Shown piece after piece: positions 50,592 to 64,000 of a stretch of 64,000 bases of DNA. The translations under genes were made by a program, and so were the position numbers. The notes under the pieces were generated by a model that worked only from the letters and a program-made list of their open reading frames with translations, had not been told where the DNA came from and ran no database searches. Source of the DNA: Microplitis mediator. Lineage: Eukaryota; Arthropoda; Insecta; Hymenoptera; Braconidae. The stretch spans positions 11,617,264 through 11,681,263 of the forward strand of contig NC_079975.1 of assembly GCF_029852145.1 (NCBI RefSeq). Direction: 5' to 3'. Positions within the stretch are counted from its first letter, which is position 1, and the number at the start of each line of letters is the position of its first letter.

Positions 50592-50597
50592 TCCACA

Positions 50598-51509
50598 CTA
50601 ATAGGGCGTGCCCTCGATATTGATAGCACTTGGTTCTTCATTTTCATCGGTACCAACTGGAGAAATTTCGATATCATGTGCACTTATCGGCATATCTTCA
50701 AATAATCTTATTAAATTGTTAACCACCCCTGAACTCTCTGTAGATGATAAATTATTAATATTTAAACGATCAGAATAATTTAAATTTAATCCAGTAGACT
50801 TGAAGGTCTCTGGCACAGTATGGTCATCTGGGGACCGTTCTTCTTCACCTAAGACTTCCCCCAGATGTACCTCGTCGTTAATTAAAACAGGTAAATCCTC
50901 AAAAACACTAAAGCCATTTACGTTTTCAAATAAATTACAAAAACTATTAAAACAAGTTTCTGAGGATTCGGAATTATCATTTCCATTAAAATTACTAAAA
51001 TTATTTACACAAAACTGATTTTCATCAGCAACAAAATTATCATTACTACTAAAATTACTACTTACAAGAGCCTGTTCAATAACAGAACTCGTTTCAATAA
51101 AATTATTCATATTATTTACAATAGGCTGGGCCTTAATTTTACCAGCTTTACCACGCATATTTTTATCGGTTTTATTTTCAAAGAACTTTTTTGAACGTTT
51201 AACTACGGAAAATTTTACCACGTTTGATGAGTCCTTCATTTCTAACCAACAGGGGACGTGATTATCATCGTCTGCCCTTAAATTTGAATCTTTACCTTTT
51301 TGAGGGACGTGAGTATCAACGCCAACCTCATTATTAGTACCATTTTGTACACTGGGGACGTGAATATCATCGTCAACCCATATATTATTAACATTTACAG
51401 CTTCGACAGTTTGGGGGGCGTGAAAGTCATCACCAACCCCTTCTACCACAATTTCATTATATTGGGGGGCGTGAAAATCTCTAATATATAAAGGCTTTAA
51501 GTGGTACAA
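50598..51509 (-). CDS. Gypsy linker ORF between gag and protease, with His-Pro repeats
   Basis: No domain is recognised. The first 90 residues contain five copies of a short motif of the form D-[DT]-x-H-[AV]-P (FHAPQ twice, IHVPS, THVPQ, NHVPC), spaced 15-22 residues apart. At DNA level it is a GGGGGCGTGAAAATC-type word on the plus strand. The rest is Asn/Asp/Ser-rich and acidic, with a basic patch (KRSKKFFENK). It ends at a TAG but shares the frame of the protease ORF downstream, so it is probably the N-terminal part of Pol or the C-terminal part of Gag. It is separated from gag by about 170 bp of non-coding DNA plus the microsatellite and LINE. Confidence 0.6.
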   Translation of the reverse strand: MYHLKPLYIRDFHAPQYNEIVVEGVGDDFHAPQTVEAVNVNNIWVDDDIHVPSVQNGTNNEVGVDTHVPQKGKDSNLRADDDNHVPCWLEMKDSSNVVKFSVVKRSKKFFENKTDKNMRGKAGKIKAQPIVNNMNNFIETSSVIEQALVSSNFSSNDNFVADENQFCVNNFSNFNGNDNSESSETCFNSFCNLFENVNGFSVFEDLPVLINDEVHLGEVLGEEERSPDDHTVPETFKSTGLNLNYSDRLNINNLSSTESSGVVNNLIRLFEDMPISAHDIEISPVGTDENEEPSAINIEGTPY

Positions 51510-51679
51510 TCTATTACCGAATATGATAAAAAATGAAAGAAGATTATCATGCTTTAAAAGATCATTAAAAAATTATGTAATATTAAATATTGATATAAAT
51601 TAACGATATATATGTACAATAAGATGATTTTATGGTAAATTATTATGAAATTAATGTAGCATTTTTTGCTAAATAAAGA

Positions 51680-51680
<1 letters not shown>
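51510..51680. other. Non-coding segment between the linker ORF and the (ATT)n tract
   Basis: Stops occur in all frames. On the plus strand it ends GCTAAATAAAGACATTATT running into (ATT)n, which resembles a LINE 3' end in the orientation opposite to the Dong-like element. It may be a small separate insertion or part of the original gag-pol spacer. Confidence 0.35.

Positions 51681-51761
<81 letters not shown>
51681..51761. repeat. (ATT)n tract at the 3' side of the LINE
   Basis: A pure run of about 27 ATT units, equal to (TAA)n on the strand of the LINE. It is the 3' flank or tail of the Dong-like element. Confidence 0.95.
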
Positions 51762-56408
<4,647 letters not shown>

Positions 56409-56410
<2 letters not shown>

Positions 56411-58642
56411 AGGACCATTATTAGGTCTCATTAAATTTTGACGCTGGAAGTTATTAGGATTTCGAGATCCATTTCCAGGCGGGAAACCTTGGATTGCAAA
56501 GCAATCCTGTCTGAGGTGGCCAATTTTATTGCAGTATGTGCAAATATCAACTCTCGGGTTAATACATTCCCTGAACCTGTGGCCATTCTGACCACAGTTA
56601 TGGCAGGGGAATATATTAGGATTGACCTGAGGTCTTAAGGAATTATTGCGAGTTCCTTGACCGAAACTTGGTCTCGAGTAGTTGTTTCTGATTACAGGGT
56701 TTTGGCGATAAGAATATGGATAGTTTATCGTAGGTTGAGAAGGTTGTTGGTTCAAAGGTGGAACAAAATATTGTTGGGGGGCTTCCCCTGTACTTAACAA
56801 AAATTGAGGTTTGGTGGTAGTTGAACTACCAACTGAAGCACAAACAACAAAACCACCAGTTGGGTTTTCTTTAACCTCCTCGATGACTAGAGGTTGTTTT
56901 ATCGACCCAGTATCTATACAAATTTCAGTACCAGCCAATTCCTGAAGAGCTAGGAACCTGGATTTCTCCTTGGGCTTTGGTACTGATTTATTGAAAGTTT
57001 CAGAGGATGATGATCTGAATAATCGCTTACTCTCTTCCATTGACTGCGTGGCTTCATGTAGAACCGTCAAAAAAGAATCATAATCGCGGACTGATCTTGC
57101 GAATACCAACATTCTCAATTCACTTGGTAAATGATTTTGAATGCAGGTAATCTGTTCTTGCTCAGATGGTGGTGAGCGCATTTCAAAATATTTTTGTTGC
57201 ATTCTGAAGGTGAAATCCACCATGGATTCACCCTCAGCCGGCTTCATGTGTACTATTTCCATCAGCACTTGGGTGTCGGTTTTAGATGTGCCAAACACAC
57301 GAAGGAATTCCCTTTTGAAATGTTGGTAATCAGTCCAGCGTAGGAAATTGGTGTCAAACCACTGAGCAGCTTTACCTTCCAATAGGTAACTCATTATTCG
57401 GGTCGCGTCAGATTCTGCCCAACCTTCTCGATACATTCTGGCCTCTACTGCAGCGATAAATCCATTTGCGGATAAATCTGCCTGTGGATATCTCAATGTC
57501 CACAGCTTGAGGTGTTGTCTAATATCACGCCATTTCCTCTCATCTTGATTGTTGTATTCTCGTGGCGAGAATGTCTCGGGGCCATTTCCCCGACTTGATT
57601 GGCCATACATGGGGTTTCCCGTAAACCTATTATTAAAATTATTATTATTACAATTTTGAGAAGTTGTGTCAATGTTATCCTCCAGAAAAACCTCATTCGG
57701 AACGTTATTTTCATAATTACGAGGGTCGTTCATTATATTTTGACATTGAGGAGCGGGTATGGCTGCACGACACCCCCCGTCACCAAAACTGTTAGCCATC
57801 TGGTGAACAGTTTGAGGTACAGAAGGAGCAGCCCCAGTTTGATTATTCAATGAGAACCGTTGAAGAAGGTTCATGACCTCGCTCATTGTCATAGTCGGTT
57901 CACCACCTGTTGGGACCGGTACTGGAGCAGGGCCAGGTAAAGAAGCGGAACCTGGGACCAACACGGCCTGAACACGACTAGTATCTTCATTTATAGGGTG
58001 ATTTCCCTGGTTGAGGATCGGATTTGATAGTAAACTTCTTATTAACAATTGGTTTCCGTCTAAATTCTCTCTCTGATTTGAATTGTTCTGATTCGAATTC
58101 GAATTCATATTCAAGTTTTCCGGATTTTGACTATTTGAATTTAAATTTAAATTTAGATTTTGATATAAATTTGAATTTAGATTTTGATTTAAATTTTGAC
58201 TTTGATTTGAATTTGGGATCTGATTTGAATTTTGATTTTGATTTTGTCGGTTTTCTATTGGATTTAAATTTGAATTTGGCACAACAATTAAATTTGGGTT
58301 TTCATTTGGATGTGAATTCGAATTTGAATTTGAATTGGAGAGTTGATTTGAATTGGTATTCAAAATCGTATTATTTGATGTATTCATATTACCCGTGTTG
58401 TTGGGTGTAGGGATAACCCCAGTAGACGACGTTATCGGGTGTATTCCGAAGCTAGTCACCGCAGTAGTGGGCCTTGTTGTTGTAGCCGTTGTTACTCTTG
58501 TCGACGTTACTGCTCTTGTTGTCGACGGTGCTGGTGGTGAATGTGTGACTCTTGGTGGTGGTGTCACCATAATCTGTATGTCGTCATCTCTTTGGCTATT
58601 CGACCTCAGCAATCGTTTACTATTTTGACTAGTACTTGACAT
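56409..58642 (-). CDS. Gypsy gag polyprotein
   Basis: The structural protein starts at ATG 58642. The first 210 residues are low complexity (Asn/Ser/Gln/Leu), encoded by hexamer-like AAATTC/AATTTG repeats (about 58020-58390). A capsid-like region follows (about residues 370-560) with WRDIRQHLKLW, RIMSYLLEGKAAQWFD and a VDFTFRMQQKYF segment, typical of Gypsy Gag. Two nucleocapsid zinc knuckles lie near residues 679-713: CHNCGQNGHRFREC and CTYCNKIGHLRQDC, both CX2CX4HX4C. After the knuckles the frame runs into poly-Asn and the expanded (AAT)n tract, so the natural C terminus and the junction to pol are lost in this copy. Gag would package the element RNA in cytoplasmic particles. Confidence 0.88.
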
Positions 58643-59477
58643 CTTGTTGATCTTCAGGTTTATATGTCACTCGCACAATATGAACACTAATCACTTTCTC
58701 ACAATAAAAGATTATTAATTTAAGTAAAAGAAAATTTTACCGATGCTCAACGAAAGGATAATCCCTTATTGACACTCTCGAATTTTATTTATTAAGCCTA
58801 AGTCCTAAGACTTTATTTATTTCGGCTTATTATAAATATGACAAACTCAATTTATATAACTATCGTAATCTGTCACAATACTTTATGTATTTTACTTTTA
58901 TTTATCTATCCGGTAATTTCAATTTTATTTCTATTTATAAATTACACTACAGGATTAGTTGAATTTACTTAAATATTTTATTACGAAGTTTTTTTCAGCA
59001 AATAATTTATTTCTTTTATAATTTTAGTTTAAGCGATGATAAATTTTCACATTAAAATTTATCATTAAAATTTTATCATAAAATTCAAAGTTTTAAGCTT
59101 GATTCTTATCCTGTAGCGTCAATTTATTTTTATTTCCGGCCGAGAAATGAGTCATACAGGCTAGACGGTATTATTTTTCCCGCGCTTTTTCTCTAGATTT
59201 TATTAACGAAATTTTACGACCAAAATTTTCGTAACAATTTTATATATGGGCTATTGACGATTTGGCAAGAGTTTTTTTTTATTTTATTTGTTCCAGATCT
59301 TCATAAAATTTTGTAATTAATTGAGGATTTGATCCTTATTTGTCAAACACGTTTTTAGGAGAGTAATTTCCCTTAAAAAAATTTTCAAATTTTTAATTTT
59401 CAAATTTTAATTTTTTTAATTTTAACTTTTTTTTTTTTTTTAATTTTCCCACTATCCAAATCTATCAGACATTTGCA
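58643..59477 (-). other. Gypsy 5' untranslated leader
   Basis: An AT-rich leader between the primer binding site and the gag start. No upstream coding sequence is seen. Confidence 0.6.
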
Positions 59478-59495
59478 ACTAAACGTTGGGCGCCA
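59478..59495 (-). promoter_or_regulatory. Primer binding site of the Gypsy element
   Basis: TGGCGCCCAACGTTTAGT starts one base after the 5' LTR. The TGG start, complementary to a tRNA CCA end, and the position fit a tRNA primer binding site. The tRNA species is not assigned. Confidence 0.75.
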
Positions 59496-59496
59496 T

Positions 59497-60475
59497 TGTA
59501 AGGGTTTGTCCTCGCTTCCCCGTACTAGGAAGTTCGGACAATCCTTCGATAGTAACTTGAGTATTTGAAGATTTGGGTTCTGAAATGTCTGACGTAGCTG
59601 AGTACGCAGCTCGATTTGGAATAGGGGAAAGGTTGTTGAAATAATGTAACAATGATTCTAAATTTAATTTTGGCTCTTTTATTATAAATAAATAATTAAT
59701 TGTTTACTATACACTTAATGCTAAATTTAATTATAATTAACAATTAATAATCAAGAGTTTTGCGATATAGTTTTACTGCGCATGCACCGCTTCCGTTTCA
59801 CCGGGATACCAGTCCCAACTTTATTAATATAAATTTTCTCAACAGTTTAATTATAATAATATTTCCGAGTCTTTTATTTAATTTAGACTAATAAAGAGAT
59901 TCAACGATGTCGAGGGAAAATCCTGACAACTAAAATTAACCGGTAATAAATTTTCGCATGCACAGAAAATAGAAAATAATTTTGACAAATTTAATAAAAG
60001 AATTTAGAATAAAAAGACGATAAAATAAATGAGGGGATTTCCTCCACGTGTTTGACAAATGTAAAATTGTAAGTTTCAAAAACCTTTATTCAGAAGAACT
60101 TACACCGACCTGTCCCAGGTGTTTCGTGGTGCTGGTCATCTTTATGGCGAGAATAACAGGATCTTTTCCTTCCAACGAGAAAACACTTGAAGTGGAACTT
60201 AGACGAAAGATATTATACTTAAAATTGGTGGCGTCTGCCTGAATAATAAACTGTAGAAATATTGTGATGTGATGGAAAACTTGAGCGACCGCTCGGTTCG
60301 ACAAGTGGATGGTAATTAATTTTCGGTTGTTTCGTCTGGCAACGAGGTGTCCAGTTTACCCCTACCTTCGCGCCGTTAAACCAAAATTCGACGCGAGGGC
60401 GGTTGCGCAGATAAAAAAGGGCGCGAAATTTAATTTTTGCTGACCTGGCAGTCGACACCAGGCCACCCCGTTACA
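59497..60475 (-). repeat. 5' LTR of the Gypsy element
   Basis: 979 bp, the same length as the 3' LTR and almost identical to it. It would contain the element promoter. Outside it lies the target duplication AATT. Confidence 0.92.
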
Positions 60476-60479
60476 AATT

Positions 60480-60800
60480 ATAGATTTTTAATGTGTAAGC
60501 ACTTGAAACATCGAAAAATGTGGGTAGCCCGGATATAGATGATTACCATTTTTTTTTCGAAAAGGCAATGGCTAATCATTGAAGGAAATTTATTCAAGTT
60601 TTTAAAACCCACCATTAACTTTCTGTGCGATCATTGGTTTCTCAGATATCGATAATCAAAGACAAAAGGATCCTTTTCCATTTGAAGACCGATATCTCGG
60701 CGAGAAGTGGACCTATCAAGGTCCATAGAAAAAGAAATTAAAGCTGAATAATGAAGGTATTCGATCCTCATAGTGGTTAAGTAAAAATAATTTTTTCCGA
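60480..60800. mobile_element. Right parts of the split LTR-like and foldback elements
   Basis: 60480-60545 completes the LTR-like element begun at 45343. 60546-60800 is the reverse complement of about 44380-44630, resuming the right arm of the foldback element. The arm ends abruptly near 60800, before its expected terminus. Confidence 0.65.
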
Positions 60801-62094
60801 TATTTTTTCGTTCTGAGTAGGGATTTAAAAGCAGTAAGTAAAAGTTATGGCTATTTATAAGCTGTTATGATAAATACTTTTATTTTTTAAATAGCAACTA
60901 TTTCGAAGCAAAAGAAACATTAGATTTGCTATACAATACAGCTAAGATCATTACAGGAGCTCCAAAATTTCATATAATTATTCGAAAAAGCGACGAAACT
61001 GTATCACAAACGTTTTTAATTATTTCCGTGTTCTTTCGAAAATTTTACATTAACGATTGTTTTATGAACTAGAGGACTCCTTAGTGAATGTAGCTTCGTC
61101 GCTTTTTCGAATAATTATATGAAATTTTGGAACACGGTTGAAAACTTAAAATTCAAAAATCTCGATCAAAAACATTTCGTACATTTGTTATGCATTTTTG
61201 TCTGTAAAGGCCAACTTAAAACGAAAATTTTGAATAAAAAAACATTGAATTCCGACCATTATTACGAAGGTTATGGTCAAAAAACCATAAAAAGAGCGGT
61301 TTTTTTTTTGAAAATTCGATATTTTTTGAACCATTAATCAAAAAGATCTCAAAATTTACCGGAAAGCCTCTTTTGAGGGGTACTAAACAATACCAAAAAT
61401 TGAAAAAAATCGGAAAAATCAATTTTCGAAACCGTCCGATTTGGCGTGGAATGCCCCATATAGATAAATTTTTTTTAAGATATTTTCATGACAAAATAAT
61501 ATGATGTCCAAAAAAGACATTGAATAAAAGAAAATGAAATTATTAATTTAACAAACCATATACTGCAAAAATATCTTGAATTTTCATATGTATAATTCAA
61601 TTTATTTCAGAAACAACAGATTTTACACCCTTGGCTTACCGGACCTTTTTTGTAGCAAATTTGATTTCCTACAAATTTGTCAGTTACCTTTTTTCGGTAA
61701 CTACAATATTTTCTACGAAAAACTCAAAAAATACGCAAAAATCGATAAAAATCGACTTTTACATTTTTTAACTCTGACCCCATTCCTGTCACATAAATTT
61801 TACTGTAGGAACTTTTGAAGTATAAAGGTTCCCCTACAACTTCTGCCTATGGACAGTAAAAAAACGTAAAATGCAGCAGAGCTATAGATAATTAAAAAAA
61901 AAAAAACTCCACTCTACATGCTAAATGAATGGGAAAATTTCAAATTCAATTAGCGAGTTCTTAAAATTAAAATTAAGGGCTCAAATTTTGTGGAAAATTT
62001 TTTTTTTATGTCTAGAACAATATTCCGACAATGGAGCAAAAAAAAAAAAGAGTCGTTTCAAATGAGCCACCCTAATATATATATATATATATTA
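60801..62094. other. Transposon-derived stretch with small palindrome
   Basis: A 37-bp inverted repeat at 60961-60997 and 61095-61131 (core AATTATTCGAAAAAGCGACG) flanks a loop of about 100 bp. GGCGTGGAATGCCCC at about 61443 matches the inverted end at 20642. The block ends GAGCCACCCTA before (TA)n. ORFs of 70-80 codons here are not credible. Confidence 0.45.
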
Positions 62095-62637
62095 GGGTGG
62101 CGCAAAAAAACCGACTATTTTTTTTTTTTCCATCTCGCATGAAAATTTGTTGGTTTACGATGTTTTAAGAAGCCTCTCTACAAATCAGCTCGATAAAAAA
62201 TTTGTAAGAGGTCGCTCACGAATTTTGAAAATATCAAAAATGATCGAAATTCGGATTTATATTTTAAAATTTTTTCTTTTCTCGTGGCAGCAATAATTTA
62301 TATTTGTAAAATCATGACTATGCTGAAAATTTCAGCCCAAAATTTAAATATTTAAACGGTGCTAAAGAATTTCGAATACTAACTGATAATATGTAACTAA
62401 TAGTTTGAATTAGTTTTTATAACTCAATTATTGTCATTTCACTTAAATATAATTTTTGCAGAACCAAAAATAGACAGGACAGTCTTAAACAATAAAATTT
62501 GGTAAGTTTTGAATAAGGGAAAAAACCTATAAATTGGATTAAAAAATAAAAAAGTATGTAAATAACTTATTATTTCTATTTCTCGGGTTATATTTTCATT
62601 CATTGTCATGCAAATTCATGGTTCTTTTGCGCCACCC
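62095..62637. mobile_element. Simple TA-flanked MITE with GGGTGGCGC ends (543 bp)
   Basis: It starts GGGTGGCGCAAAAAAACCG and ends CTTTTGCGCCACCC, with TA at 62093-62094 and 62638-62639. It is non-coding. It is the undisturbed counterpart of 40033-40561 and shows what that copy looked like before insertion. Confidence 0.8.
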
Positions 62638-62653
62638 TAATATGTATATAAAT

Positions 62654-62911
62654 TGTAGTGACTGGTATCTTAAATTAATATCACTTATACACTACAATGA
62701 TAACACACTTAAATTATAAATAACAACACCACAATTAACAGCAGTAAAGAAAGCAAGAGAGAGCAATATAGTTTATTTAGATACAATGTTTGCTGTTTAG
62801 TTGTCAATATAAGACTGACTGACTTTTGTCGCGTATCTATAAAACAAGAGAAGAAGGCATTTGTTTTCTAGCTATTCAAATATTTTAAAGATCAGTTTCA
62901 CATTCGTTACA
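62654..62911 (-). repeat. 3' LTR (258 bp) of a second minus-strand retroelement
   Basis: On the minus strand it begins TGTAACGAATGTG and ends CAGTCACTACA. It is preceded internally by GGGACGATAATTTATTGAG and the purine tract GAGAAGGGGGTAG, a common Gypsy pol-LTR junction. The rest of the element would lie to the right. Confidence 0.6.
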
Positions 62912-64000
62912 CTACCCCCTTCTCAATAAATTATCGTCCCGATAAAATTTGTGTTGGAAGAATCGAACTTAATTGAAATTAAAACTATTTACAATCTTCG
63001 TTCGATTCCGCTATGGTCCCAACACACCCTATCTATCACCCTACAGGGAAAAAAACACCATAGCCCAAAAACAACCCTGTAGGCTAACGCAAAGATAATA
63101 AAAAAATAAAAAAAATAGTCTATAGTTTAATTGAGCTAAGAATTGATAATAAAAAAAAAATATTCTGCTAAGAAGTTAATTGGTATGCGTGACTCTATTT
63201 TTCTATTCACGAATCAAAAATAAATAAAATTTAAAATGTAACCCTCCTCTTGATTGAATGGACCTTCAATGGGAATGGGATCAGGTACGGGATGGGAACA
63301 GGAACTCCTTCCTCTCCTCCTTGAAGGACTAGGAATGGACTCCTTCTCTCCTTCCCCAATGAAATTGGAAATATTATCTGCACATAATAAAGAACAAAAC
63401 AAGTATCTCCAATATTTTATTAAATTTTATAGTTAAACATATTTCATCGTTACATTCCATTATTTATCAGTTGTTAATTTATAAACTTTTATTATCGTGA
63501 TCAATTCAATAATTTCGATCTTATATGCTCAATGTTCTGCCGTTCGATTCATCCAGACCATTCTCCGATATGTTATCTCGAGCTAACATACCAATGATTC
63601 TGAATAACACACGTTGCAACGAATTTCATTTTTCTCCCTAAAAGCTCCTCGGAAACTCTCCAGGGCATCCATCTATCTCTCAGAAGTCGTGGCCATCAAC
63701 AAAAGAGAAATGTCGACTGTGTCAACTCCGGATGGATCCCAAAGCTCCAGTCAGGTTGCTCTTAGCCATTGATAAGTCCTCAGAATCAAACTTTTGATCC
63801 TCGTTGAGCTCACTTAGATCAAAAGAAATATCCAGTCTCCGATCAATGACTGAGGAATCTCGGGAACCCCGCAACGATTAATCGTTCAAGGCCCACGGCC
63901 AGACTTCCCTTCAGCTAATATACTCAAACCCAGAACATTTCCAGTCCTTATAGAATCCCGGGAATCCCTCGAATAACGTTACCACCGAGATCGTTCAGAG
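62912..64000. other. Internal non-coding part of the second retroelement, or flank
   Basis: No pol motif was recognised on the minus strand. Short ORFs near 63.2-63.4 kb are low-complexity (GMGSGTGWEQ type). If the LTR call is right, the coding region lies beyond the window or this copy is deleted. Confidence 0.35.

Overview
The window is AT-rich eukaryotic DNA of arthropod type, most likely insect. The evidence is GT-AG introns with GTAAGT donors, AATAAA signals, long microsatellites, Ty3/Gypsy and R4/Dong-type retroelements, and Tc1/mariner-type elements flanked by TA. A hymenopteran such as a parasitoid wasp would fit, but nothing here proves it. No prokaryotic operon, CRISPR array, rRNA or confident tRNA gene was seen.

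Region 1 (1-11.9 kb) holds the only likely host genes: three small minus-strand spliced genes (A 1939-2482, B 6143-6574, C 9828-10398). They encode proteins of 127, 119 and 126 residues of a family I do not recognise. A and C share sequence and the positions and phases of two introns; B is a diverged third member with the same first intron. A conserved block recurs upstream of A and B and again at 273-321, hinting at a fourth gene off the left edge. A roughly 245-bp tandem repeat (1150-1890) lies just beyond A, and a roughly 180-bp tandem repeat (7.94-9.74 kb) lies between B and C.

Region 2 (11.9-18 kb) carries two unrelated viral-type envelope genes in a row on the plus strand: an intact chuvirus-type glycoprotein (11962-13839) and a baculovirus-F/errantivirus-type envelope protein (14029-15987) broken by one in-frame stop. 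A purine tract and a probable LTR start follow (16541 onward), so the block looks like the env end of a Gypsy-like retrovirus whose gag and pol are missing. A small inverted-repeat element (17144-17819) sits in the LTR-like region.

Region 3 (18-45 kb) is mostly non-coding transposon debris: LTR-like units, minisatellites, an inverted pair of dispersed repeats, a perfect 32-bp hairpin, a 2-kb palindrome (35201-37232), a run of TA-flanked inverted-repeat elements (40033-45342) and the decayed last exons of a BEN-domain gene (about 39125-39990).

Region 4 (44-61 kb) is a nested stack. A foldback element was split by an LTR-like element. That was split by a 14.4-kb minus-strand Gypsy retrotransposon (LTRs 46121-47099 and 59497-60475, target duplication AATT). 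Its gag/pol junction contains a very long (AAT)n tract and a Dong-like LINE (51762-54996). Pol has stop codons and an altered YxDD motif, although the LTRs are nearly identical. Region 5 (61-64 kb) has more TA-flanked elements and the 3' LTR of another minus-strand retroelement that runs off the right edge.
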